Source of the DNA: Gracilaria vermiculophylla
Taxonomy: Eukaryota; Rhodophyta; Florideophyceae; Gracilariales; Gracilariaceae
DNA: 55,491 bases
Reading direction: 5' to 3'
Assembly: GCA_019155205.2 (NCBI GenBank)
Contig: JAHNZQ020000092.1
Span: 393,667 to 449,157, forward strand
The notes under the pieces were generated by a model, which did not search any database, was not told the DNA's origin, and saw only the letters and a list, made by a program, of their open reading frames with translations. Below, piece after piece: positions 42,701 through 54,573 of this stretch. A program made the position numbers and the translations under genes. Within the stretch, counting starts at the first letter, position 1, and each line of letters opens with the position of its first letter.

Positions 42701-44200
42701 AAGTGATGCGCGAGACAAGATCTTCAAATATTTCACAAGCTGGCATTGTTGACAGGAGGAAGGACGTGAAGAACGCGTCAGACAAGGATACATAAATACG
42801 GTTTACAATTATCGGGCCAATGAACGTTTGGAGCTGGCAATGTTGGACACCACGACTCCAATGTATCAACGCTCAGCATGAACGGCTCCTCTGACGCGCA
42901 GCGAACGCACATACGCGCGCGCCCCGTCTCACAAGAGTGCAGAAATTGGATGTTTATGATTTATTAATGCAGAAAAACTTGTTTGTCGTGCCCACCGTTT
43001 CCAATGCAGGTTACCATTACATGCGCCATAATACTTTTCGAGTTATTATTATAGGAAAAAAACAAAAACTGCTCATGGTAATAAAAGTGCGTGTCATAGT
43101 CCCGGCAAAACGACAGAGCTAAACCGGAACTTGGGATGTGGGATGTAGCCGCATGCGACCATATGTACCATATGGCTGGTTCGTTGAAAATACCTGTCAG
43201 GCCATACACGAGTAACCGCTTTTGAGCCAGTAAGGTGTGCATGATCGCTGCAAGGCTGTGAGCAACTATGTTTCAAATGTTGACCAAAAGAACCTGCTGG
43301 CGCTTTCGTCACTTACGATACGTATCTGTAAGGATAAAAATATAAATTTCACTTACGGTTTTCACGACATATTTGTATTCATAAGGATTGCCGCTGCTCA
43401 AAGAGGAGCCCACTCTCCGAATTTCCCACCCCTCCGTACCGTGCAAATGGAAAACTCATCGCAGGAAACCAATATGCCACCCACAGGAACGTCCCTCGAG
43501 CCGGGCCCCTCGTCGCAGTCGCCACTGTCGCCACCGCCGCTACCGCTGCCACAGACCCCCGCCCAGACATTGACTGCAACTGTCCTTCACCATCCATGCA
43601 CCCCGCGCCCTGCCCTTCTAGCACACAAACCAGCTTGTTCTCCCCCACCCTTTTATTTGCCGCAGTCCGTCTATGACTCAAGATGATGTGTATGTCGAGA
43701 AGGACGCTACATTTCACAAACCTGATTGGACTTCGCAAGATTCAGCTTCATCTCATATGCTTCCAGTTCCAAAAACTTTGTTGTTAAGAGATTGGAATGG
43801 TGTGATATGCTTTTACACACACTTCCACATCTGCATGTGCTAGTAGTATAGCTTTTCGTTAACGGAATCACCCGCGGTACCCGATAAAACGGGTAGTACC
43901 GGATCGGAAAAATGAACAGACCATAAAATCTCTTGTTTAACTTCTTGTTCACCTCGCTTTCGCTAACGATTCGATCTTCTTCATTCAGTCTTTGATTCCC
44001 TGGGAAAACAAAATGCGGCTATAAAGAAGATGTGCGCTGCCCGATCCAACTTCCAGTTCTACAAGGCGGTTGTAATGTAGGTTGAGCAGTAGAGATCTTT
44101 GAATAAACGCAGCATTGTTAATCTTACCATCTTGGCTTGACCACGAATTTCCGTCAAACGTAGAGCTATAATTGTGCTTACATTAAGAATAGGAGGCAAG
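39780..44200. other. Unassigned region with a GC-rich segment
   Basis: 39860-40480 is GC-rich with CpG-containing frames. One frame (40209-40634) ends KEIEKQAILLGACVKSNN, then VEPLLERCLQRNV, just before GTGAGTAAG, a consensus 5' splice site. No partner exon is identified. 42067-42444 (minus) and 42612-42869 (minus) are open but unrecognised. A Pro-rich frame lies at 43237-43686. I see no domain, terminal repeat or CCT-N(1-2)-AGG site here. Confidence 0.3.
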
Positions 44201-44206
44201 AGGCTA

Positions 44207-44290
44207 GTGTCTATCGCACTGGTGCGCTGACCTCATACCTTATGAGGTCAAATTGACCTAATAGGAGGTACTGCACCATCCCGCAAAATA
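44207..44290 (+). repeat. MITE fragment related to 47897-48290
   Basis: It begins CTAGTGTCTATC, followed by TGGTGCGCTGACCTCAT and then TATGAGGTCAAATTGACC. This matches the right end of the complete MITE in element D in inverse orientation. Its other end is not found. Confidence 0.55.
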
Positions 44291-44410
44291 AAAAATAAAC
44301 ATTGTGATTTGACCCGTAGGCCAATACCATGGGAATTCTAAATTTAATATTTGCTCACCAGGGCTGCCTGTAAACAATAAATAGTTCTAGAACCCCCATT
44401 CGGTGCTCAT

Positions 44411-44487
44411 CGCAGCTCAGTGGTCATCAGACTAAATGCGTGCTACAAGTCCTGAGTTCGAACCTCGCCGAGTTCCTAAAAACTCCA
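44411..44487 (+). ncRNA. tRNA-like sequence, possible SINE head
   Basis: It has an A-box-like GCAGCTCAGTGGTC and a B-box-like GAGTTCGAACCTC, 45 bases apart, with a possible acceptor pairing GGTGCTC/GAGTTCC. The D and anticodon arms do not fold well. It is therefore more likely a tRNA-derived SINE or tRNA pseudogene than a working tRNA. Confidence 0.35.
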
Positions 44488-44499
44488 AACCTTTTATGG

Positions 44500-46260
44500 G
44501 AGGTCGACTAATTATAAAAATATTTTACGTCTCAGAACGTTTTCAACACCCACTTGAACAGCAGACAGGATGAGGTGAAATATGTTAAGGAGACACTTTT
44601 GTAATACACTTTCAATAATCTAGCGAGTCTGAGAAACGCGGATTGAATTAATAATAGGCTTAAACTAAAAGAACTTTTGCTCAACTTATGCACTGAAACA
44701 TAGAGTTTTACTTTAAAACACAAAGATTGACAACTTCGTGGAGATTTCTTCTAGATATTATGTTTCTGAATACCGTGACACCCCTCAAAGTGTTTCATAA
44801 AACAATCTCTATTAATACCAGTGTGATATAAAAACACTTCTCCCGTCTTCGTTGAAGAGCATCCAAAACATAAAAACTTGAATTTATTGTTACCTTTGTA
44901 GTGATTGCATTGTTTTTCATATAAAAGGTTTTGTAATCATTCCATTTTTTGTTTTCCTTCTTCTATTGGTTTATATTAAATGCAAGCCGGTGCCAGAAAG
45001 CATTTGTGGTTGATGAATTATTTTCTTTTCCATTTCGCTTCTGTTTTTTAACTCCGTTGTGTCCCTAGTATTGCATATAACTTTATCACTCAACTCACAA
45101 TGAAAATAGTAAGAACGTTTAACGATTAGGCTTTCATTTGCTGCTTTACACGGTCTGCACGCATTTATAGTTCAAATTGCTGTACAGGAACAATTTACTT
45201 GACATTACCACTCTTTCACTACTATTTTCTTTTCAAGATTCAGATCATCGTTTTGGGATCTGTTATGGCGATCGACTATTGAACATGGGTTTGTAGTATT
45301 CATAACAAATCTCAAGAACTACAACCTCAATTTCTGTTTTCTTATAAATAGTTCCCTCCTTTCTCCATCTTTCCCTAACAATAAGAGTACCTGTATTAAA
45401 CGTGACAGAGGTTGAAATAGAATACTTTTCGTTTCGATCCATCTACTACGCAGTAATAATATCACTATTGCTGTGGTATCAGTTTTACGTCATAGATAAA
45501 ATGTCCCCTCTGTTTTGTAAAAATAATTCAGATAATTGTTTCATAGGTAAGTCTCGAGAAGCATTTTTGATTACTTCAGTAAATCTCAACCCGTTTTATA
45601 TGAGTGCCTTAGTGGTGTTGACAGACGCAAGAAAGGAATCGGCGCCTACCAAAGGATCTGATCCAAACCACGCATGTACTAAATGTATTACAATAGCTCT
45701 TCTATGGGCAATATCGGAATCAAAATCCTGTTCCATATTATTAGCACTCATATTGAGCTCATTTCATTCAGAACTGTACCACCTCGTCCACAACTAGCAG
45801 CGTTGATTTCAAGATCATTTTCCTGCGTTCTATCTAATGCTGTTTGGTATTGAAGCCCAACATTTATCCAATTACCTCCTAGTCCCTACCATCATGACAT
45901 CCCCTCGTCATTACATAAAGCATATGATATCGTTACAAAAGAGTGGCGATGATTATTGGCCGCCTTTACAGATTCGACCATGAAGGATCATCCTACGATT
46001 CCTTGCTCTTCAGTAACACCATTTCCACTAAACTATGTGCCATTCATGAGCAATTTGAATCTGCCTCGTGACATACCAAGCTCAGTATTTGGTGGCGGAA
46101 TGTTAGCAGGAATGAGCTACTGTCCCTGCTGTCGCAGCGCATTGCTGTTCCTGACATATATAGCTGCTTTTGTATGGAACCGGATTACGATGACACCCAG
46201 GATCCGTGAATTTGTGCACTGTCATGCTCTCGTGAGTTTACGTAGCGGTTATGCCCTGCT
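44500..46260. other. Unassigned AT-rich stretch
   Basis: The longest frame (45402-45797, about 131 codons) has a hydrophobic segment YYAVIISLLLWYQFYV but no family I recognise. No terminal repeats are seen. Confidence 0.3.
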
Positions 46261-46264
46261 TTGC

Positions 46265-46540
46265 ATCACTTGTGCCTTGTTGTGCTTTGTTGTTGTCAGC
46301 CATATTGAATTGTGGGTAACAATGTGGGTAGCACATTTATGTAATGGTTTAATATGATTGGTAGTATTGATTGTCCCTGAATTGTAGTGTAGGTTACACT
46401 CTGATCGGCCTGGTGCACGTTTGCCACTATATAAGGTGGCCTCGAGGCACCTCCAAGTAAATCCAAGCCAGAGCTGCCGAACTTCCTTTGCATCCCCTCA
46501 ACTTTCCCTTTGCCCCGCTGACCTCCATTACGGAATATAC
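46265..46540 (+). repeat. LTR-like dispersed repeat (LTR-C), second copy
   Basis: It aligns with the minus strand of 16820-17068. A TATA box (TATATAA, 46428-46434) precedes the conserved CTCCAAGTAAATCCAAGCCA, then CTTCCTTTGCATCCCCTCAA. It looks like an LTR or promoter-bearing repeat. Borders are unresolved. Confidence 0.5.
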
Positions 46541-46695
46541 TTAAAAAAAGGCTTATTGTTTGAAAGATCTCGTTTCTTGAAAAACTCGATACAAGTCATA
46601 AAAATAGGAGCTGTAACGCTTTGGAGCAGTTCCCCTCCTTAGGTCCTCCGAGCGCCTCTAATTTCTAGTCCAATACTTGTTTTGCTTACGATAAA

Positions 46696-47248
46696 TGTAG
46701 TACAGTGGCTGGTAAGGAAATACGGTGTTCTTGCTTATCGGCGTGATATTCTTGAGGAGTGCTCGTAATTTATTAACTGAGTCACGTGGTACATAATTCG
46801 GCCCGCGTGCGCTACAGTATCCTTAAGGGGCGTTATAATTTATATTTATTTTAGTTAATTGGTGCGGGTAATTACTACAGTAGTGAGACCTGCGGACGCG
46901 GACTCCCGGCTTGATACTTAATCTACCGGTCGAGCTCCACCTCTGGGGAACGAAACCAAGCACACTTGAGTCTTCATCTACATTTCCAATGGAGACTCTC
47001 GTCGATCATCCTAAGGATTCTAAGCTGCCGATCCCCAAGTCGCCTCATAGCAGCGCCTGTAGAAGTATTGTGCGCCCAGTGATCCTCCCCCTCCGCTTGG
47101 TGTTTGCGGATCCCTTTTAAGAATTCCCCCGGCTCGTGACAGCGAATACCGGAGACCACCTTTAGAAACTTGCGCCTTTGGATTTAACAAAAACTTCTAA
47201 CGGACGTTGTTGCTCTACTACCTCGAAAGGAGAACTAACAATATCACA
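46696..47248 (+). repeat. 5' LTR of element D
   Basis: It is 553 bp, TGTAGTACAGTGGC...ACAATATCACA. The body aligns with the other A-family LTRs. Confidence 0.92.
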
Positions 47249-47250
47249 AC

Positions 47251-47270
47251 TGGTTTCCGGACTTAGAAGG
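47251..47270 (+). promoter_or_regulatory. Primer binding site of element D
   Basis: TGGTTTCCGGACTTAGAAGG starts two bases inside the LTR. Confidence 0.62.
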
Positions 47271-47404
47271 TCAGTTTCCTAAAGGATCCGCAAAAGTCGC
47301 AGCAGAAAATTGTTTCTGGTTTCCAACGATCGGACCCCAATAGTGGAATTCTTCCTTAAGGTGACTCGGAAGCGGAATAAAATCACCCCCGACCTACTCC
47401 TCTA

Positions 47405-49800
47405 TGGACCCCTCAGAACCCCCGATGGAAACCCCCCTTCAGGACCCTCAAGCAACCGACTCCATGGGTGGGCGCAGCACGCGCAGCGCTCCCCAGGAGA
47501 TGGCCCCCAAACTGGAGGATCCTTAAAGTTCCCTTAGGAATCCTGGCTCCTCTGTCGAGCGTTTCAGGAATCACCGTAGAAGAGTGCACGATCGGAGGCG
47601 AAAGGAATCCCATGCGACACTTCTGGAGAACGCCGACGTGGAGGTTGAAGAGCCGCACACGGCATCGCAGCCGCCAACTCTGGACCTGCAGGGACGGGAA
47701 GACCCGGAGGCCAACTACTTCCTGGAGTCGCTGCCCCGGCGGCTTATGGATTGGCTCTCACGGGAGCTGGTCGAAAAGAATACCTGCAGGGGTTGAAGCA
47801 CACTTCAGAGCGCGCCGCCACGTCCTTGTTAAGGAAATCAGAACGGAGAGAGCTCACCGTGCTGTCGGTGCTTTGCTGGATTCCGACCTCTTTCTAGTGT
47901 CTATTGGACCAGCGACCTCAGATGAGGTCAATTTTAGTTACTTTAGAATTGTACCAAAACATTTAAAATATTTCCAATTTATTTTCAATGTGATATCTTA
48001 ATCGTGTCTACTAGACCGGCAGCGCCGAACCATGTCCACAACACTCAAAAAACATTTGTAGCTGTTGAATCAGTTGCGGTTGTCACCAGCATCTATGAAA
48101 TGGTGCATTGAAGACAGATCTTTGCATAACTTGATTAGCTCCGTAGGCCGTTTTTCAAGTTTTAAATTCCAAATGTAAAGGTCTACGGATCAGATTTCAA
48201 TATTTTAAAAATTTTGGCGTGATGGTGCGCTGACCTCATATGAGGTCAATTTGGCCTCATAAGAGGTCACTGCACTGGTCTGATAGACACTAGAGGTGAT
48301 CTCAGATTTCATGCGTGCGGTGGTTCGTTCCCAAACCGCGCAGCTGCTCCCCGCAGCGGCGTTTCAAACTTATTCTTCCGTACAGGAAAGGTTTGCTCTA
48401 TCAACACCTAAGGTGACCCCGGGCAGAGAAAGACAGGATGGTGCCACCCGCTACACCAGAGGGGGAAAGGATACTGCCGTAGGGAAAGCGGACCACCTTA
48501 AGAATCTTCCTATGCACCTTCTGGACCTGATGCCCTGCGGAAGAGGACAGGATACCGTTCGCGAAGGAATTTGGCCAAAAAGAGAAGGACAGGATACTCC
48601 TCGGGTGGATCGCAATAACGGGGGTATCGTCAGTAACCCAGACCACCTCCAGGAAAGACGCCGAAAGAAACAGAGGGATAAAGAAAAAAGCGAGACACCG
48701 ATTCGGAGAGAAGCTCAGACTCTGAATCCATAAACAGCTCTAGCTCCAAGGACAGTATACCTCCCAAAGAGAAAGCAGAAGGTTCAGGAAGTTCGTCCCT
48801 CTTAACGACCTCTTCGCCAAAGTGGTGGATTATGACACCTACAGATTGAATGATCGCTCCACTCTTTACGACTCGTCGGTCGCTAAACGACTCACGAAGA
48901 TCCAGCGCCGCATAGATATTCAAATGAAGAAGCACTCCTTCTCAGGCGAAGACGCGATTTTGGTGTTGAATTTTCTTACGCGCTTCCGCTCAGCATGTAC
49001 CACCAATGATTTCCATGAAGGTGCCACAGTATGGTTCTTTCAGTTCTATCTCACGGGCCAAGCGTACTCGCTGGTGCAGCCGCGCCTCACGTGGGAGAGC
49101 ACCATTGTGGATGACCGTAGAACGGAGATCTTGACGACGTATCCGGTGGCGGTGAACTTTCTCCTCAAAAGGTGCGCAAAGCACGAGGTGATAGCAGATG
49201 CTGACGCTGAAGTCACCTCCCATAGGCAGAGCACGGGGATGACAGAGACGGAGTTCTCACAGAAGCTGTGGACAAAGGCCCTACGGTGCGGGAACGTGTA
49301 CTCCAAACGGAGGTTGAAGTCGTTGTTTGTCGAAAGACTCCTTCCCTCGATACGCGTGAGGGTGCGTAATCACCTGAAAACGCACCCAAAGACCACCTAT
49401 ACGGAGCAAACGCGTCTCGCGGAATCTTCTCGGGATACCCACAATGACGTTTATCGCAGCCACGCTCTACTTTCGGATAAACCGACGGCTTGAAGGAACC
49501 GTCGGGCATCCGAGCTGATGTTGGACTCCAGCACTACAGAAGAGGTCGACGAGCTCACGCTTGCGGGGTAGCAAGAGGCCCTTGCCCTAACATACGCCTC
49601 ATATCAGGGAGTACTGTCAGGGACGAGGACACCCTCGTCTCCCACTTTGTACGCTTTGGCAGGATCTTACGGGAGTGTCCGATTCGCGAACCCTCGAGGC
49701 TACCCACTGCCTTTCAGGAATTGCTTTCTCGAGAGCTAGTACACTGTACGACTGTCACCCCAGCATTTACGGCCGCCATCCTGCACGAACCGGGAAAGAA
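47405..49800 (+). pseudogene. gag of element D
   Basis: It starts MDPSEPPMETPLQDPQ at 47405, with a stop at 47524-47526. The N-terminal block runs on to 47796. After the MITE, 48296-48733 carries RAVVRSQTAQLLPAAAFQ and the GQD repeats (GRGQDT, REGQDT). 48822-49493 is an unbroken capsid frame of about 223 codons: VDYDTYRLNDRS, VLNFLTRFRSACTTNDF, WFFQFYLTGQAYSLVQPRL, then RVRNHLKTHPKTTYT. This is the best Gag capsid of the three copies. The cysteine cluster is degraded here. Confidence 0.8.
47897..48290. mobile_element. 394-bp MITE with imperfect terminal inverted repeats
   Basis: The left end is GTGTCTATTGGACCAGCGAC. The right end, as complement, is GTGTCTATCAGACCAGTGCA. TA, or CTAG if extended, flanks both sides. 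Near the right end is an 18-bp palindrome TGACCTCATATGAGGTCA. It interrupts gag of element D exactly where A and B are continuous (GCTGGATTC...GTGATATCAG). It has no coding capacity. Confidence 0.85.
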
Positions 49801-49989
49801 CTACTAGCACCTGAAGGACACACCAACGGAGAGTGGAATTTACCTAACCGCGTATCGGGACATCTGCTCCCCTCAAGTAAACCGCGGTTACCGCGCTCCA
49901 CTGGGAGTGCATCCTGTTCTATTTTCACTTGCACCAGCAGCGCAGATGCCGGTATTCAAACAGGTTGCATCCCAAGGGAACACATCGCA

Positions 49990-50978
49990 TCTCGATGCGC
50001 AACCGCAATAGCCGTCCCTTACTGGAGCTCAGCCCCCCTCCAACCCGGAAAACCCTCAGGGCCACGCGTAGAGGCTCTGTGTGGCTTCTTACCGTTGACT
50101 CTCAGCTCCACGGAGGTCGCGTTTGGGATTGGGGGAAAAGCCGTCTGCTCCGTCAACGCAGAATCGGCGGGCCCCCCAATCCCGTTGGACCCATTCCACG
50201 CCTTTTGAGGATTCTGTTTGCACGCTCCGCCGTGAGAATTACAAAGTGTTCGCCTCTATCGGATGTTCCCCGCTCGCCTCCATCACGGTGCGCGCTATCC
50301 TCGATACCGGATCTGGCCCCAATCTGGTGAACGCCGATGTGCTCTCGCGGTCGGCTCTCGGGTCCTTGGAGACTGGAAAGCTCCCTACGGTGCGCGATGA
50401 ATCGCTTCGAGCATTGAACATCCTTGGAGCGATACCCCTGTATCTCCGGCTGGGCTCCGTACAGGTGAAAGTGTGGTTCGTCGTGGCGACCAACGTGCCG
50501 ACACAATACATATTGGACACATCTTTTGTGGATCTATATGTACGTGGAATTTACCCACGCCTGCGGAAGGTGACATTTCACGATGCCGCCCCTGTAGGTA
50601 TCGTGTCCGCATATCCAGGACCTGACGCCAATACGCGTCACGTAAGGTAACCATTCAAAGAAGACGCATTCAAATAAGCTCCGGGTTGTGAAGAGCATCA
50701 AAATACCCGTGAGGAGTCAGGCCAAAGTTTGGGTGCAGACCTCTGCATCTGGTTTTTCCCTCCTACAGGGGATTCCACACCTGAAGACGAAGCAGCACTC
50801 CATGATGCAGAACGGTGTTATGGGAATAGTGCGGAACATTCTCGTCAGGATCATGCTCGCCAACCTCAAGGAGTTCCCGTTACGGCTCCAGAATGGAACT
50901 GTTGTCAGCCTGGCCCTTTCCGCCCCTGCAGGAATGGCTCATCTTTCTCGTGTGGAAGACCTCGTTACCGGGGTGTAA
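49990..50978 (+). pseudogene. Protease region of element D
   Basis: The frame 50123-50650 has RAILDTGSGPNLVNADVLS (catalytic DTG), YLRLGSVQVKVWFVVATN and YILDTSFVDLYV. The extension is in 50688-50978 (IKIPVRSQAKVWVQTS, LANLKEFPLRLQNGT). A frameshift after 50650 separates them. Confidence 0.78.
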
Positions 50979-50989
50979 TGGTCACCATG

Positions 50990-51413
50990 GAGGATGAAGC
51001 GACTTCAACGGCCGCAGAGCAAGAGAATCCTGACACCTGGCAGAAGAAGCTCCAAATTGGCGAAGATTTCGATGAGTATCGCCATAGGATAGTGGAGATG
51101 CTATCCGTCTTTGAGGACATTTGGTCTGGGCGCCTGAGCCAGGTTAGCCTGCCCAAGCACAAAATCCAGCTCACACTTAGTCCGAAACCGGCATACCAAC
51201 TCCCGAGGAGGGCTGGACCACATGCGCGTTAATGAGAACGCGATGAGGTCCACCGGATGCTAGAGAAGGGCATTGCCGAGGCCTCCCATTCCAAATTGGC
51301 CTCCCCGTTGGTGTTTTTGAAAAAGAAAGAGGGCTCCTTGAGGTTCTGTATTGACTACAAACGCCTCAACGAGGTGACAGTACGCGATTCGTACCCGACA
51401 CCCCGGATGGATG
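50990..51413 (+). pseudogene. Protease-RT spacer and RT start of element D
   Basis: The spacer EDEATSTAAEQENPDTWQKK, then IGEDFDEYRHRIVEMLSV is followed by the RT entry LEKGIAEASHSKLASPLVFL and FCIDYKRLNEVTVRDSYPTP. The frame is lost at 51413, where element E begins. It matches 31454-31880 in element B. Confidence 0.8.
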
Positions 51414-51966
51414 TGTGGTACTGTCAGCCCTCCTCTCGAGGTAGTAGAGCACAACGTCCGTTAGGAGGTTTTGGTGACTCCAAAGGCGCGTATTCCTAAA
51501 GATGGTCTCCGGTATCCGCTGTCGCGAGCCGTGGGAATTCTGAAAGGATATCCGCAAACACCAAGCGGAGGGGGAGGTTCACTGGGCGGAAAATGCTCGT
51601 ACAGGCGCTTCTATGATGCGACCTGGGGACCGCCGGCTTAGAAACCTGCGTAGATAGACAAGAGACTCCAACCGGAAAAGTAGAAGAAGACTCAAGGGTG
51701 TTTCTCTCTACTTCCCCAGAGGTGGAACTCAACCGGCAGATTAAGTATCAAGCCGGGAGTCCACCTCGGCAGGTCTCACTACTGTACTAATTACCTGCCT
51801 AAATTAACTAAAAAAAATAATATTTCTACCGTTCTTCAAGGATACTGTAGCACACGCGGGCGAGATTATGCACCACGTGGCCTAGCTAATAAAATACGAG
51901 CCCTCCTTAGGAATATTACACCTTAAGGCCAAACCACCCTCTTTCCGTAGGAGCCACTGTAATACA
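51414..51966 (-). repeat. 3' LTR of element E
   Basis: It is 553 bp. On the plus strand it runs TGTGGTACTGTCAG...CACTGTAATACA and is close to the solo LTR at 1954-2507. Confidence 0.92.
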
Positions 51967-51968
51967 TA

Positions 51969-51979
51969 CCCCCTTTCCT
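51969..51979 (-). promoter_or_regulatory. Polypurine tract 2 of element E
   Basis: The minus strand reads AGGAAAGGGGGTA directly before the LTR start. Confidence 0.72.
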
Positions 51980-52017
51980 GACTTGCACCACGTCCACAAG
52001 GTGCATCTTCCGCTTTC

Positions 52018-52470
52018 TTGATCCCTGGGGTGGCTACTATCGGTGTTGCAGCACGTGCGGCCTCCGGCGGTTCAGCCGTTCTCTCCTTCAGGCGTTCTTT
52101 CTCTTCTCCATTCTTCCGCGCGGTGTGTTGCCGGGGGCTTGCGTTTCACTCCTTGCGGCGTTCGAAGGCTCTGCTTCTCCTTCACCCGGCCGCATCCGCT
52201 CCTTCTTGGTGTCACCCTCCGGTGCTGCTGCGCCAGTCGGCAGCGCGAGTGCCTGCATCCTTCAGCGCACCGCGCGCGGTGCAAGCGCACAACTTCCGTG
52301 GACGGAGCGTGGGTCAGCCCGGCGAGGATACCGACCCCCTGGAGGCGTTAGCCACTCTGACTCCTCCGAGGTTACTTCTTTTGGCAACACCCGCTTCTTC
52401 GCGTCCGCTCATCATATCTCCGTGAAGGCGCCGGATTCATGAGTTTCTCGTCCGCACCTCCGTCGTTCTC
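52018..52470 (+). other. Conserved upstream block of the element E aORF
   Basis: This segment is also present in element A (414-860). Frames here share LSFRRS, RGLAFH and (E)DTDxLEALAT with A. It could be an N-terminal part in a shifted frame, a leader exon, or the promoter and 5' untranslated region of the convergent gene. The sequence does not decide. Confidence 0.4.
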
Positions 52471-52472
52471 CA

Positions 52473-54556
52473 TTGGATATGAGCGCAAGCCCCGCGATGG
52501 TGCTCCAAAACTCGCCAGATGCCGGTCTCCCGGCTTCGCCTCGGATTCCACGATGGCGGCTCGACAGGGCTCCCTCGGCGGTTGTACATATAGCGTCTAA
52601 GCGATCCCCGAGCGGTGTCAGGTCTCTCTCCTCAGGTGCAACCACGCGTTCGGTCGCCCTTCACACTGCTTCGTACACCTTCGGAATGTCCTTTCCTACT
52701 CCGGCGCCGACATCCCCTTCCAATCCTGAGGTGTATCACACCACGACCGGAGCACCATTCCGCCCAGGAGAACACTTCGATCATCGCGCCACGCGGGTGT
52801 TCGTCCCGTTCCACGATATGCGCGTGAGTCTCCCGTGTCCCGTTAACCATTTCGGGCCGTACCTGCAGGCGATGCGATTCCGCGCCGTCCCGGAAATTGC
52901 GTGGACCGACCAGAAGTGGAACCGCGTCGATGCATACCGCGCCCATTGGCTTCACACTCCAGTACATGGTGACAATGCTCCAACCACGGTAGGACACTGC
53001 GACACGCTCTACCTGGGGTGCGCGGAAGATAGAGAGAGCCAGGCGCGCCTCCAGGTCCTGCTCCACAGGGAGAGTTCGCACCAGAGAGCGGGGCGATCCG
53101 GAAGCATCGCCGATGGACGCTCCGCGCTTGCGGTGCTACCCTTCGATCCCCCATACGACCGCCTGTACTGGCTCAATCGGAATCGATGGGGGACGCACCT
53201 CGCGGACGAAACTCGCGTACGCACTGCATTTGGGTACTTCTACGGGTGGCATAACACGGAATTCCATGATATGCCCTCCGGGTAACGTCCGAAGTACTAC
53301 CTGAAGTTGAACGACTCCTGGAGGGACCATTGGGATTCCCCGCATTTCTGCGTGGCGACTCCCATAACCTTCGCGTATCGTACCTCTGAGGTTCTGGATC
53401 CACATGACTCCTTAGGGCGGTTCGTCATGTTGGTCGCCTCGACGGAGTTTGCGGTCGGCACCCTGATGGCGTACCTTCAAGCGGCGGACGAAGGCGTAAC
53501 TTCCTATACCCAATGCCGCGACGGCCGCCTCTACTAGGACTCGTCGTATCAGCCGACCGCCGGGCGTTTGCTTCCCTTGTCGGCGTCCATCATACGGGTC
53601 CTGCGCTCCTTCGGCATCCAAAATCTGGTTAAGGGCACCGCATAGAGCGAGTCCGACGGGAGACACTGTTGGCTTACAACCTCCAGGTGGCGTGGCGTGA
53701 CACACCGGGTTTCCTCTGGTACGACTACGGCGAGGACAAGTTTCACCCCATTGTGAGGAGTCCGAATGGAGACGATGGTGGGCACGCATACCCTGCCTTT
53801 CCCCGTCTGTTGGCATCTCGGGTTCCTCAGGTGCCACGGCGTCGGGTACCCGACTACGACCCTTTGATGGAGACTCTGGCGTTTGATGCGCCCCGTCGGT
53901 TACCGGCTCCGTCCCAGGATATTGGCGCACCTCCTGAGGTGAAAACTCCGCGACCCGCCGCGGAGCCGAGTGCTCCCGCAGTGGTCGCCGCGGTGTCTCC
54001 AATGGAAGAGGATGAGATTACTCTCGTCCCGGTACGTTCGGCACCAGTGGTGCAACCCCGATTGTGGAGCGTCCCTGCGCCGAGTACTCAGCCTCGCCTG
54101 CGGAGCGTTCCAGATCCCTCACCACCGTCACCTCCGGCATCACCGACTCCGCCCTTGGCATTGCCGTCCTCCACTGCAGAACCCGCGAAATCCCGTCGGG
54201 GAGCTCCTGTCTCAGCTAGCCCGCCATCTGCAGCTCCCTCCGTGGTGGTTGTTGCGCCGTCAACGGAGGTGGCCGCATCGGGTGCGCCTTCGGGAGGAGT
54301 TACCTCTGGGGCTCTGGAGGCTGCCTTTCAGGAGTTGGTGCAGGTGTGCCTGGTGACAGGCCGTCCTGCTCCGGCTTCTCCTGTGGAGGCTCTGCGCGAG
54401 GCGTGTGCTTGGGTCTTAGAGCTCCATAAGGCCCGGACAGACCGAGCCTCGATGGCGTCCCTCAAGGAAAGCCTGTCGGAGTTCTTTGATAGCCAAGCGC
54501 TCACAGCGAAAGCGCGCCTCGAAGCGGAGTATTCATCGCGGTTCGGTGACCTGTAG
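52473..54556 (+). pseudogene. Convergent accessory gene (aORF) of element E, longest copy
   Basis: It is about 2.08 kb, opposite to pol. Part 1 (52473-53285) starts MDMSASPAMVLQ, then gives SPSGVRSLSSGATTRSV, PFRPGEHFDHRATRVFV, WTDQKWNRVDAYRAHWL and LAVLPFDPPYDRLYWLN. A TAA at 53283 interrupts and the same frame continues (53307-53537: HWDSPHFCVATPITFAYR). A shift near 53640 leads to 53669-54556: YNLQVAWRDTPGFLWYDYG, a Pro/Ser/Ala linker with repeated RLRSVP, and a helical C-terminus SLSEFFDSQALTAKARLEAE ending RFGDL. The first part is about 390 residues and aromatic-rich, so it looks globular. No known domain, zinc knuckle or membrane segment is recognised. It is not Gag, which the family encodes in sense. 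Breaks make this copy a pseudogene. Function unknown. Confidence 0.7.
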
Positions 54557-54573
54557 ATGATAGGACCCTGACC

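Larger units (their letters stand above)
46696..51413 (+). mobile_element. Element D: A-family chromovirus, 5' half, cut by element E
   Basis: 5' LTR, PBS, gag, protease and the first RT residues are present. At 51414 the minus-oriented element E begins, and the rest of D should lie beyond the right edge. The upstream flank is ATAAA. A MITE interrupts gag at 47897-48290. Fewer breaks than in B are seen in the capsid region. Confidence 0.88.

Noticed and set aside
43237..43686. Pro-rich ORF as a gene
   Set aside because: Low-complexity composition, no domain, no conserved copy and overlapping frames on both strands are equally open.
45402..45797. Possible membrane protein gene
   Set aside because: One hydrophobic segment in AT-rich DNA is not enough; no family resemblance or context.
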